A stretch of 64,000 nt of DNA from Alkalibacterium sp049389645 (lineage in GTDB: Bacteria > Bacillota > Bacilli > Lactobacillales > Carnobacteriaceae_A). The number at the start of each line of letters is the position of its first letter. The first letter of the stretch is position 1. Location: NCBI RefSeq assembly GCF_049389645.1, contig NZ_CP186540.1, positions 1,364,001-1,428,000 of the forward strand. The letters are read 5' to 3'. Under the pieces are notes generated by a model. The model ran no database searches and had not been told where the DNA came from. It was given only the letters and a program-made list of their open reading frames with translations. A program made the translations under genes and the position numbers. Shown here one piece after another: positions 17,051 to 25,241 of this stretch.

Positions 17051-17186
17051 ATTAATGAAATAATTATATGTGCTGGACGAATGGCTATGTTTTGGAATAC
17101 ATTTTTTTCTAAAGGTATATCCACCGGAGAGACACTTAATGGTTTAAAGCGCATATCAGAGTGATAATTGCGAAGATATAAAACAT

Positions 17187-17243
17187 TTGACAATCAACGT
17201 TTACAAATGTAAGCTTAATGCGTAACATAAGATTACGCATGTA
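17187..17243 (+). promoter_or_regulatory. Promoter overlapping CopY-box-like operators
   Basis: TTGACA (17187-17192) lies 17 bp before TAAGCT (17210-17215). Overlapping the -10 is TACAAATGTA (17202-17211), an exact match to the CopY operator core TACAnnTGTA. A second copy with one mismatch, TACGCATGTA, is at 17234-17243; the paired arrangement is like known cop promoters. ATGCGTAA and TTACGCAT (17218-17240) also form an inverted repeat. The next gene starts 200 bp downstream and neither copY nor copA is in this window. From 17051 to 17444 there is otherwise no gene. Confidence 0.6.
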
Positions 17244-17444
17244 AACGATAAGTCGAAAGATGACTATAAAAGCATTTCACTCTCATATAATAGACGCTGA
17301 ACGAGAAGACATAGGACTCAAAATTGATATCATAAGCAGACACTACCTTTAGGGTCAATCTTAAAGAGTGTATTTGCTTGGGTATGAATTTTATAGAATC
17401 AAAAACTAACAACCATCGTATTCAATTACTAAGGGGAGCTTGAT

Positions 17445-18062
17445 ATGAGACAAAAATCAACTAGCAAGATCAAGAACCGGTACAATCGGATTTCAGGGGT
17501 ATATGATTCGATGGATAAGATGATAAAGGATAGCTGGAGACAAGATCTACTGAAAAATGTATCAGGGAAGGTCCTGGAAGTAGGTATCGGGACTGGTGCA
17601 AATTTGCCGTTTTACCCTCCAGAAGTTCATCTGACTGGTATAGATTTCAGTCCGGGAATGCTTAAGAAGGCGGAAGAAAAAATGGCAGCTCTTGATTTAC
17701 CTTATCAAGTCAGTCTAATTGAGATGAATGCACAGGAGATGGACTTTCCTGATAATACCTTTGATTATGTCGTGGCCACTTGTGTATTTTGTTCCGTACC
17801 CGATCCTGTAAAAGGACTACAAGAAATCAGCAGGGTCTGCAAACCCGATGGTAAAATTATTATGTTGGAACATATGAGAAGCGAAAATGCAGTGGTCGGA
17901 AAAATGATGGACATTATTAATCCTGTAACGGTTAATACATGGGGAGCAAATATCAACCGTAGAACACTGGAAAACATCAACAAAGCAGGCTTGTCTATTG
18001 AAGAAAAAGAAGATTTAGTTTTCACGATTTTCAGAAAATTGAAAATCAAACCTAATAAATAA
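17445..18062 (+). CDS. Class I SAM-dependent methyltransferase
   Basis: A 205-residue UbiE/Methyltransf_11-type protein: NRYNRISGVYDSMDKMI at the N-terminus, SAM-binding motif I VLEVGIGTGANL (43-54), an acidic residue after strand 2 in TGIDFSPGML, and the post-motif FDYVVATCVFCSVPDP. The substrate is unknown. It lies downstream of the CopY-box-like promoter and within the putative copper island. A lone, unusual feature is the pair of cysteines in ATCVFCS. The 225 bp behind it are AT-rich with no gene. Confidence 0.85.
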   Translation: MRQKSTSKIKNRYNRISGVYDSMDKMIKDSWRQDLLKNVSGKVLEVGIGTGANLPFYPPEVHLTGIDFSPGMLKKAEEKMAALDLPYQVSLIEMNAQEMDFPDNTFDYVVATCVFCSVPDPVKGLQEISRVCKPDGKIIMLEHMRSENAVVGKMMDIINPVTVNTWGANINRRTLENINKAGLSIEEKEDLVFTIFRKLKIKPNK

Positions 18063-18287
18063 GAAATAATAGACAAATCAAGATAATATGTCTGCAGAAG
18101 GTTCAAACTGATCCACTCTTTTACCAGAATAAAAGCTTGTCTAAAGGTAGATCGAGGAACTCGAGAAGTAATAGTTTGTAAAATGTATCCAATAAATCAT
18201 TCCAATAATAAAAATCCATAAAATATCCATAACTAAAAGGTATTATTCAATTATAAAGAAAAGATAAAAAAAGGAGATTGATTAGAA

Positions 18288-18632
18288 ATGAATTTATTTA
18301 GTGGAGTTTTATCAGGCGTTTTAGCGGTTACCGGTGGATTAGGAATATCTCAGATTGCGGAAGAAGATACTTCAAATCAAGATTCAGTAATCCAAGAGCA
18401 AGCCATTGGTGTTAACCAAAGATCAGAGATGATGGATGCAGACGGATTTGAAGATATGGAGCTGGTTATGGAAAATGGCGTAGTCAACTTTGGACAAATG
18501 AAATCGTATATAAGTGAAATGCATCCCGATTTAAACAATCAGCAACTCAGAGAACATTACAAAGGAATGCATGGGACAGGTGGCTCTTCTCGAAGCAGTA
18601 ACTATAGAGGAATGGGCGGCATGCATCAATAA
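18288..18632 (+). CDS. Small secreted protein with MHP motif
   Basis: A 114-residue protein with an N-terminal hydrophobic signal-like segment (FSGVLSGVLAVTGGLGIS). A C-terminal segment, MKSYISEMHPDLNNQQLREH, is followed by YKGMHGTGG and a Ser/Gly/Met/His tail (RGMGGMHQ). The MHPDL motif echoes the MHPEWD motif of the repeat protein at 13377, although I cannot show homology. The Met/His content and the multicopper oxidase next door suggest copper binding in the envelope. GGAGA is 10 bases before the ATG. The family is not recognised with certainty. Confidence 0.7.
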   Translation: MNLFSGVLSGVLAVTGGLGISQIAEEDTSNQDSVIQEQAIGVNQRSEMMDADGFEDMELVMENGVVNFGQMKSYISEMHPDLNNQQLREHYKGMHGTGGSSRSSNYRGMGGMHQ

Positions 18633-18723
18633 AAATACGGCAGTTCAGATAGACTCAGACGATTATTTTGAATCCCGTTAAGTAAACGATAGACTTGAAT
18701 GAATTTAACTAAAAGCTAATTTC

Positions 18724-18751
18724 TTGACGATTTCATTCTAAGTATTATCAT
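18724..18751 (+). promoter_or_regulatory. Promoter upstream of multicopper oxidase
   Basis: TTGACG (18724-18729) and TATCAT (18746-18751) are 16 bp apart. It lies 150 bp upstream of the oxidase gene, with a terminator-like hairpin between it and the start codon. Confidence 0.5.
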
Positions 18752-18797
18752 AATAGAATAGTGAACAATATCTATTGTCGATAAAAGAGGAAAGATT

Positions 18798-18830
18798 AAA
18801 AAGCCGTATGATGCATTTCAGCGGCTTTTT
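18798..18830 (+). terminator. Terminator or attenuator before multicopper oxidase
   Basis: AAAAAGCCG pairs with CGGCTTTTT over a 15-base loop, ending in a T-run. It lies between the promoter at 18724 and the oxidase start. It therefore either ends read-through from 18288 (with the oxidase using another promoter) or acts as a leader attenuator. Confidence 0.65.
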
Positions 18831-18903
18831 AAGTATATATAGAAAACCTAAGAAGTAGATGAGGATAGTGATCAGGTGGATGAGTATTTTGGAGGGGAGA
18901 CAA

Positions 18904-20388
18904 ATGAAAGTTAAATATATAATTACCTTTATACTAATGTTAGTCTCTATTATTATTCTTTCGGGATGTGAACAGACTGATGAAACAAGCGATACATCTG
19001 TGGAAGAGGGCATCAGTATCCTTGATATTCCAGATCCTGAGAAAAGCGGTAATGTAAAAGAGTTCGACATTGTTGCCAAAGAATCAGAGTGGGACTTTGG
19101 TGGCAACACAGTGGCGAATGTCTGGACCTATAATGGGACTGTACCAGGAGAAGAAATTCGGGTTCAGGAAGGTGATCTTGTTCGAGTTCATTTGAAAAAT
19201 GAACTCAGCGAACCAGTTACCATCCATTTTCATGGTGTAACCTTACCCAATAAAATGGATGGCGTTGCAGGGGTCACACAAGACGGCGTGCAGCCTGGCG
19301 ATATTTTCACGTATGAATTCTCAGCAGATAATCCCGGAACATATTGGTATCACTCGCATCAAAACAGTGCTGAACAAGTGGATAAGGGATTATATGGAGC
19401 CTTTATCGTTGAACCCAACAATAAGGTGTATGATTCTGAATACACGCTTATACTTGATGAATGGAATATGGGACGGAATAGTTCAGGTGGGATGATGGGC
19501 GGAATGATGGGGGGATCCAGCGGCGAAAGGGACACGGACATGTTGTATGGCACCTATACCGTGAATGGTAAAATAGGGCAATATATCGAACCGATTGAAG
19601 TCTATGAAGGTGAAGTGATCCGATTGAGATTTGTTAATGCCGGCTATCGCAAACATCTGCTAAGATTTAATGGAGAACCGTATCGTGTGGTCGAGATCGA
19701 CGGCAACCCTATCTACAACACAAATTATGGCTCGGGTCCTTTAGAAATAACGCCTTCTGAACGTATTGATATAGAAATCAAGATCGATAATACAGCAGAA
19801 TGGCAAATAGAAAGTGTAGTTAACACTGAAGCTGCTGAAGATATGGTAATAAATGTATTACCCAAAAAAGCGGATGATGATCAGAAAGAAACGGTAGAGA
19901 TCGGTGAAGAAGAGTCAGAAAATGGATCGGTATATATGGATCCGATTTTTGAAGAGATACCAACCCCTGATATCGAATATGATATGTTTTTAGGTGCCGG
20001 TATGGGAATGGGCATGGGCAATAGCACATTTACAATCAATGACGAAGTTTTCCCTGATACAGAGTCGATCGAAGTTGAAGAGGATGATATCATCAAGGCA
20101 ACATTAATTAATGAGAGTCAGTTCGACCATCCAATGCACTTGCATGGTCACTATTTTCAAATCATAGCAATAAATGGCGAGAAATTAGATAACCCCATAG
20201 TCAAAGACATGATCAACGTCGAACCGGGAGAGTTCATTGAAATCATGTTCCAGGCGGATAATCCGGGGGCGTGGGCATTCCATTGCCATGACCTTAACCA
20301 TTCAGCTGGTGGGATGATGACGCTAGTGGAATATCAAGGTTACTACTCGCCTTTTGATATTCATGAACGTGAAAATCAGCCTGAGTGA
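18904..20388 (+). CDS. Multicopper oxidase lipoprotein
   Basis: A 494-residue lipoprotein (lipobox IILSGC, C22) of the three-cupredoxin multicopper oxidase family, which oxidises Cu(I) or organic substrates using O2 at the cell surface. All four copper-binding motifs are intact: HFHG (H108, H110), YHSH (H150, H152), HPMHLHGH (H409, H412, H414) and HCHDLNHSAGGMM (H460, C461, H462, H466, M471). A Met/Gly-rich loop (GGMMGGMMGG, 196-205) and MGMGMG (366-371) are like the Met-rich inserts of CueO-type cuprous oxidases. The ATG at 18904 follows GGAGG; an earlier in-frame ATG lacks a signal sequence. A very strong terminator follows. Confidence 0.95.
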   Translation: MKVKYIITFILMLVSIIILSGCEQTDETSDTSVEEGISILDIPDPEKSGNVKEFDIVAKESEWDFGGNTVANVWTYNGTVPGEEIRVQEGDLVRVHLKNELSEPVTIHFHGVTLPNKMDGVAGVTQDGVQPGDIFTYEFSADNPGTYWYHSHQNSAEQVDKGLYGAFIVEPNNKVYDSEYTLILDEWNMGRNSSGGMMGGMMGGSSGERDTDMLYGTYTVNGKIGQYIEPIEVYEGEVIRLRFVNAGYRKHLLRFNGEPYRVVEIDGNPIYNTNYGSGPLEITPSERIDIEIKIDNTAEWQIESVVNTEAAEDMVINVLPKKADDDQKETVEIGEEESENGSVYMDPIFEEIPTPDIEYDMFLGAGMGMGMGNSTFTINDEVFPDTESIEVEEDDIIKATLINESQFDHPMHLHGHYFQIIAINGEKLDNPIVKDMINVEPGEFIEIMFQADNPGAWAFHCHDLNHSAGGMMTLVEYQGYYSPFDIHERENQPE

Positions 20389-20497
20389 TCAGTCATTAAA
20401 GAATAGGTTCTTTAAAACAAATGAAAAAGTCTATATATGACGTCAGCGAGATACGAGATGGACAACGTTAAGCATATGATTATTTTAACAAGCCTTT

Positions 20498-20546
20498 AAA
20501 ACTGCTGCCGTTAGTGATTTCAAATTCACTAACGGCAGCAGTTTTT
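20498..20546 (+). terminator. Strong terminator after multicopper oxidase
   Basis: A perfect 20-bp stem (20498-20517 with 20526-20545) with an 8-base loop ends in TTTTT. Confidence 0.95.
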
Positions 20547-20616
20547 CAAATTTCACAAATAAGCAATTGGTTCTGCAAGCGATGAAGACATCCAGCTCCA
20601 TATCTTCTCCATAATT

Positions 20617-20674
20617 CTGTTATATACTATTTTTATAGAATAACAGGAGGATGAATGGAAATGAAAAAAACATA
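20617..20674 (+). other. Operator-like inverted repeat and mini-ORF
   Basis: CTGTTAT (20617-20623) and ATAACAG (20640-20646) form an inverted repeat just before AGGAGG. The latter serves an ATG (20655) giving only MEMKKT and then TAA. It looks like the preserved start region of a lost gene, or a leader peptide. The 20547-20788 gap holds nothing else that I can support. Confidence 0.3.
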
Positions 20675-20788
20675 AAATAATAGGTTCTTTGTTTTTTACA
20701 TAATGATTATTAAATGAATTGATCATTTAGCTCGATCTTCAAATATTTACATTACTATATTAAATAGATTATTAAGGAGATTATTCAT

Positions 20789-21634
20789 ATGGTAGAACTT
20801 TTTAGTATTGGTCATTTCGGTATTTATTTGCTAAGCGTAACCAGTGCATTAGGCATGATTATTGGCTTGCTGCTCGTACAAAAGGAAGGGGAGCGTAAAC
20901 GGCTAGATAAAGATAAGTTGATGGATTTAGGGATGTATACGGTCCTGTTTGGAATTTTAGGTGCTAGATTAGGTTACATACTGTTTTTTAATTTGGACCA
21001 TTATTTAGAGAATCCTCTGGATATATTTAAAATCACGCAAGGAGGATTATCTATTCAGGGTGCGATTCTCATAGGTGGGACGTTTGCGTTCTGGTATATG
21101 AAAAAGAAAAAAATGCCTATTTGGAAAACAGCAGATACCCTCGTTCCGGGAGTGATTTTAGGTCAAGCTATCGGTCGAGTTGGCTGTGATGTTTTTGGCA
21201 TACCGATGAGTCAAAATTGGCCATGGGGTGTAATGGTAGGTGGTGAATTACTTCATCCAGCTCAGCTTTATGAAGTGGCATTAAACTTTATGTTATTTTT
21301 AATCATATGGAAAAGAAGACAAAATGCTAAATTTGATGGAGAGTTATTCTTTATATATATAATAGGATTTGCTTTCAACAGGTTTATTGTAGAGTTCTTT
21401 AGATCGAATCCTCAGGCATTTGGCTCGTTAAGCATTGCTCATGTTATGAGTTTAGTGATTGTAGCCTTAGGTATACTTCTCTTATTCTTCATGAGAAATA
21501 AAAATACGAATAGTGTAATCTCTAATGACGAAGAAGTCATCTTAAGTAATACATTAGTCTATGGAATCATAGCTATAAGTTTTATCATTTCTGTAGTTTT
21601 CTATTATGGTATCCATTTTATATATAGTCGTTAA
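20789..21634 (+). CDS. Atypical prolipoprotein diacylglyceryl transferase paralogue
   Basis: An integral membrane protein (281 residues, about 7-8 hydrophobic segments) of the Lgt family, which attaches diacylglycerol to lipobox cysteines. Retained motifs are GARLGYILFFN, GQAIGR (R130, the E. coli R143 position), HPAQLYE and FNRFIVEFFR. Two departures from canonical Lgt stand out: the active-site HGG motif is GGLSIQGAILIGG, so Gln90 replaces the usual His. The GRxGNFxN segment also reads GRVGCDVFG. It lies within the copper island, which also encodes two lipoproteins. It could modify those, or be a catalytically divergent paralogue; the housekeeping lgt should be elsewhere. GGAG precedes the ATG. 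Confidence 0.88.
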   Translation: MVELFSIGHFGIYLLSVTSALGMIIGLLLVQKEGERKRLDKDKLMDLGMYTVLFGILGARLGYILFFNLDHYLENPLDIFKITQGGLSIQGAILIGGTFAFWYMKKKKMPIWKTADTLVPGVILGQAIGRVGCDVFGIPMSQNWPWGVMVGGELLHPAQLYEVALNFMLFLIIWKRRQNAKFDGELFFIYIIGFAFNRFIVEFFRSNPQAFGSLSIAHVMSLVIVALGILLLFFMRNKNTNSVISNDEEVILSNTLVYGIIAISFIISVVFYYGIHFIYSR

Positions 21635-21650
21635 TTTAGGAGGAATGAAC

Positions 21651-21845
21651 ATGGAAACAGTTATATTTATCGTCGTTATGCTTGTAGGACATATACTTAT
21701 GATGTATTTTATGCCAGGTATGCATGGTAGACATGCGCATACAGAAAGTGATCAAACAAACAATAATTCATTAGAAAAAGAAAATAAACAGCTAAAAGAA
21801 GAAGTGTACGAATTGAAATCAAAAGTAAGACGTAACGAAAGATGA
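21651..21845 (+). CDS. Small membrane protein, MHGRHAH motif and coiled coil
   Basis: A 64-residue protein with one N-terminal membrane segment (VIFIVVMLVGHILMMYFM), a Met/His motif (MPGMHGRHAH) and a C-terminal charged coiled-coil-like stretch (LEKENKQLKEEVYELKSKV). The ATG at 21651 follows TAGGAGG; an upstream frame extension was excluded. The layout resembles small metal-island proteins of the DUF2933 type, but I cannot confirm the family. The stop overlaps the next gene's ATG (ATGA), indicating a coupled operon with the Lgt-like gene. Confidence 0.7.
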   Translation: METVIFIVVMLVGHILMMYFMPGMHGRHAHTESDQTNNNSLEKENKQLKEEVYELKSKVRRNER

Positions 21846-22555
21846 GGACATCGTTGAAGCAAAGAATTATAAAAATTTCAGGATTTATTTTAATCTCATT
21901 TTTCGTTTTGTCTTTATCAATCACTATTACGATCAACTTTATTCCTTTATATGCATTTGATATTAATTATCTAAATATTTCGACATATGTAGACATACCA
22001 AGAGAACAAATTTTAGCAAATTATCGGATTCTACTTGATTATTTGAACTCACCTTGGATTTCTGAACTAGACATGCCGGATTTCCCGAGTTCAAATAGTG
22101 GGTTATTTCATTTTTTGGAAGTGAAAAAATTATTTTTACTGAATTACTTGATTCTTACAATTTCAGGAACAGGGACATTCTTTTTTCTGGTGTATGCAAA
22201 AAACAAGAAACTGTACAAAAGTTTTCTTTTGTACTTTCAATTTGGAATACTTCTGTCACTGACAATTATAGTTACTATCATTATTCGTTTTGATGCATTA
22301 TTTTTACTATTTCATCAGACGTTTTTCAATAATGATGCATGGCTATTCAATCCTGCTACCGATCCTATAATTTTGGTATTACCCGCTGAATTTTTCATGC
22401 ATAACTTTTTGTTAGCATTCGGACTAGTTGAAATGTTTCTGGTTGTCGGTTATGTCATTGCGAAGATTGAAATTAGAAACCAGGATAACTTAACACAAAG
22501 AAAAGGTTTAATAAGACAGATAGGTGTTGAGAATGAGTTTTCAACTGTAAAATAA
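21842..22555 (+). CDS. TIGR01906/DUF1461-type integral membrane protein
   Basis: This 237-residue membrane protein has an N-terminal segment (ISGFILISFFVLSLSITITI), an external loop with LDYLNSPWISELDMPDFPSS, two or three central segments, FHQTFFNNDAWLFNPATDPI, and a last segment. The pattern matches the TIGR01906 family, whose function is unknown. The start overlaps the preceding stop. It is the last intact gene of the putative copper island. Confidence 0.78.
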   Translation: MRTSLKQRIIKISGFILISFFVLSLSITITINFIPLYAFDINYLNISTYVDIPREQILANYRILLDYLNSPWISELDMPDFPSSNSGLFHFLEVKKLFLLNYLILTISGTGTFFFLVYAKNKKLYKSFLLYFQFGILLSLTIIVTIIIRFDALFLLFHQTFFNNDAWLFNPATDPIILVLPAEFFMHNFLLAFGLVEMFLVVGYVIAKIEIRNQDNLTQRKGLIRQIGVENEFSTVK

Positions 22556-22694
22556 AAAAGTGAAATCTCTGCAGATTTTTACTATTCTCGAAGTGTCAAA
22601 ATTCAATATCTTACATACTTGAACATAGGGTATGAAGAAACTAACTCAGTACTTTTGGTGTACTTAATATAAAACCAAGAGATAGAGCAATAAA

Positions 22695-22826
22695 ATGTTT
22701 GCGAAAATTGCGATTAATGGATTCGGACGTGTGGGTAGTACTTTTTTAAGAAGATTATTGGCTATAACTACAGATTTGGAATTTGTAGTTATCAACGATT
22801 TAGGAGATGTTGAAAACATAGCCTAA
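22695..22826 (+). pseudogene. Truncated glyceraldehyde-3-phosphate dehydrogenase fragment
   Basis: The 43 codons from ATG 22695 read MFAKIAINGFGRVGSTFLRR and continue with DLEFVVINDLGDVENIA, the NAD-binding N-terminus of GAPDH, then TAA. The expected HLLKYDS continuation and the catalytic domain are missing, and no clear ribosome binding site is present. It is a remnant of a gap gene about 330 codons long. Gap 22556-22694 and 22827-22921 hold no gene. Confidence 0.75.
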
Positions 22827-22921
22827 CTCCTGAAGTTGATTAGGAAGAAAACATTAATTAGCCATTTTTTGTAAGAGTCGTCAATTTGGCAGATACAAAT
22901 GAGACACTAAATAGTACGAAA

Positions 22922-22953
22922 AAAAGGTCACAGGAATTTTCCTGTGACCTTTT
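22922..22953 (-). terminator. Terminator of the CofE-like gene (minus strand)
   Basis: AAAAGGTCACAGG and CCTGTGACCTTTT form a 13-bp stem. Read on the minus strand it ends in a T-run just after the CofE-like gene; it could also work on the plus strand. Confidence 0.85.
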
Positions 22954-22969
22954 GCGTATCTCGATCTAA

Positions 22970-24160
22970 TTAATTTGAGAAGTTATCAAAGTAGCCTTGG
23001 ATATGGATGATCGGTGTGCCTTTATCTCCACTACCTGAAGTCAGGTCGGATAAGGAGCCGATCAAATCGGTCAAGCGTCTGGGCGTGGTCCCTTGAGCTT
23101 CCATCTGACCAACCAGGTCCGACTGCTTGTTCACGATATGATCCGTGATGGCTGTCTTGAGTTCGGCCCCACTTAAGTGTGAAAAGTTATTATCGGCTAA
23201 ATACTTCAATTTCATTTCATTCGGTGTACCTTCCAGACCTATTGTGTAGGCGGGAGAGACAACTGGGTCGGCTAATTCCCAGATTTGACCGACAGGATCT
23301 TTGAACGCGCCGTCACCATAGATCATGACTTCAATGACTTTTCCTGTGGCTTCTTTCAAACGTTTTTGGATCGCCTCGACTAAAGGCTGGCCGTTATCCG
23401 GAAAGAGTTTGATTGAATCTTCAGTTGCTTTATTTGAACCAAGCAAACCGTATTTTCTGTTGAAGCCACTGCCGTTCATAGACTCTGACAAGACATCGTC
23501 AAGGCCGAATACTTTTTCTGCCCCGGCAGCTTTAACCAGCCGTTTTGTGCGTGAGCGGCTGTGAATATCACATGCCAGCACATTTTTTGTGTAGTCGACA
23601 ATGATTTTGGCATCGTTGGAAAAAATAACTTCACAGTTTGCGCCTTCAGCTTCAATAAGTGATTTGTAATACTCGATATAATCCACACCAGTAAAGTGAT
23701 GCTTTTTAAAACCGAAGTGTTTGCGGAAGTCTGCTTCTGTCAATACGTCAGACCAAGGATTGATGCCTGCTTCGTCTAGTTCATCTAACGAGACCAAATG
23801 GTTGCCCACTTCATCTGACGGGTAGCTCAGTAGCAAGACAACTTTACCGACACCGCGTGCGATCCCTTTCAAGATATTGGAGAAACGGTTTCGGCTTAAA
23901 ATAGGGAAAACAACGCCGACGGTTTCGCCATTAAATTTATGCCCGATATCCGTTGCGATTGCGTCAAGTGATGCGTAATTGCCTTGTGCGCGCGCCACGA
24001 TGGATTCAGTCATTGAGATGATATCACGGTCCATAAAGGTGTACCCGTCTGATTTAGCCGCATTTAATACAGTTTCCACAACAATATTTTCCATATTGTC
24101 GCCTTCTTTAATGATAGGACTACGCAGTCCTCGAACAACAGTACCTAAAGCTCTTTCCAA
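22970..24160 (-). CDS. CofE-like (F420-0:gamma-glutamyl ligase family) protein
   Basis: This 396-residue protein belongs to the CofE/DUF129-like family that adds glutamate to coenzyme F420 in actinobacteria and archaea. Such proteins occur in Firmicutes without F420, where the role is unknown. Family-like features are LGTVVRGLRSPIIKEGDN at the start, DIISMTESIVARAQGN, and SRNRFSNILKGIARG. TTG at 24160 follows GGGAGAG and gives a natural N-terminus. The gene is divergent from the RpiR regulator and is single, with a terminator. Family assignment is from recall; the substrate is not inferable. Confidence 0.7.
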   Translation of the reverse strand: MERALGTVVRGLRSPIIKEGDNMENIVVETVLNAAKSDGYTFMDRDIISMTESIVARAQGNYASLDAIATDIGHKFNGETVGVVFPILSRNRFSNILKGIARGVGKVVLLLSYPSDEVGNHLVSLDELDEAGINPWSDVLTEADFRKHFGFKKHHFTGVDYIEYYKSLIEAEGANCEVIFSNDAKIIVDYTKNVLACDIHSRSRTKRLVKAAGAEKVFGLDDVLSESMNGSGFNRKYGLLGSNKATEDSIKLFPDNGQPLVEAIQKRLKEATGKVIEVMIYGDGAFKDPVGQIWELADPVVSPAYTIGLEGTPNEMKLKYLADNNFSHLSGAELKTAITDHIVNKQSDLVGQMEAQGTTPRRLTDLIGSLSDLTSGSGDKGTPIIHIQGYFDNFSN

Positions 24161-24353
24161 AATGATCTCTCCCGATATTAATATTTGTTGTTAATAGTTT
24201 CAGTCGGTTTTAGACAGTCTAAAACCCTTATACAGTATACACATAAGAGCAGAAAAAAGAAAATAGATTTAAGTTATTTGTCCATTTTGAGTCATTTGAA
24301 GTAAAATAAAACTGTGCTACAACCTGAAGTATTGAAATAAGGGAGTGGAGAAA

Positions 24354-25076
24354 ATGTATCGAGTTATTCATCAATTAAAAGAGCGTAATTTTGATAGATC
24401 TGTAACAAAAAGTGAAGCGGCTGTACTGGATTATTTAGAAGAAAATTTCAAGAAGATCCCTGGTTTAACAGTCATTAAAGTTGCCCAAGAAAGCTACACA
24501 TCACAGGCAACGATCAACCGGACTAGTAAATTGCTGGGGTTCGCTGGCTTTAGTGAGTTAAAGTATGCCATCAGAGAAGATATAGAAAAAATGAAATCAA
24601 AATCCTCGATACATATTCGTAATACAGAGTATATTTTAAATAAGATCGACTTTCAAAGTGCGAATGAATTAGTGAAATATGTATATAAAAATCGGCATCA
24701 TCTTCTATTATTTGGTCTCGGTGCATCCCACGTATCAGCCCAATATATGGCACGACAACTTTTATATTTGGGAATCCCTGCTATTGTCGTTTCCGAATTA
24801 CAAATGGTGGAGAAGTTTAAAGATTATAGCATAGTTATTTTATCTAGTTCTGGTGAAACGCAGCGTTGTTTACAATTGATGCACGATGCTCAAAAAGTAA
24901 AAATGAACGTTTTGTCCATAACAAAGAAAGACTCATCACTGATGCTGGGAAGTAAAATTTCGTTTCATCACGATGTACCTGTAGACAAGATGGATGGGAT
25001 TTCTCGAGAGCAACAGATCCATATGATATTGATGGTCAATGAGGTAATCAACCAATTGAAAATGGAATATTTTTAA
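24354..25076 (+). CDS. MurR/RpiR family transcriptional regulator
   Basis: A 240-residue regulator with an N-terminal RpiR helix-turn-helix (about 15-75; VAQESYTSQATINRTSKLLG) and a C-terminal SIS sugar-phosphate-binding domain (about 100-235; LLLFGLGASHVSAQYMARQL, VILSSSGET). It would sense a phosphosugar and control the adjacent GH38-PTS-GH4 genes. ATG 24354 was preferred over GTG 24345, which is too close to AGGGAG. About 165 bp separate it from the GH38 gene. Confidence 0.9.
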   Translation: MYRVIHQLKERNFDRSVTKSEAAVLDYLEENFKKIPGLTVIKVAQESYTSQATINRTSKLLGFAGFSELKYAIREDIEKMKSKSSIHIRNTEYILNKIDFQSANELVKYVYKNRHHLLLFGLGASHVSAQYMARQLLYLGIPAIVVSELQMVEKFKDYSIVILSSSGETQRCLQLMHDAQKVKMNVLSITKKDSSLMLGSKISFHHDVPVDKMDGISREQQIHMILMVNEVINQLKMEYF

Positions 25077-25193
25077 TATGCTCGGTGACACGTTAGTCGG
25101 TTTCTGATACTTTATGTTAGTTTGGTCTAGCAGAAGAATCAGCAACCGCTTTTTTTTGGATAATTATCCCTCTCTTTGGAGTTCCACAAGAAA

Positions 25194-25207
25194 TGTAAGC
25201 GGTATAC
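25194..25207 (+). promoter_or_regulatory. Weak cre-like site
   Basis: TGTAAGCGGTATAC matches the first part of the CcpA cre consensus (TGWAANCGNTNWCA) but not the terminal CA. It is 35 bp upstream of the GH38 start, where catabolite repression of a sugar operon would be expected. Confidence 0.25.
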
Positions 25208-25241
25208 TGTGCTTATGATAAATAAAAAAGAGGAGAATTAT

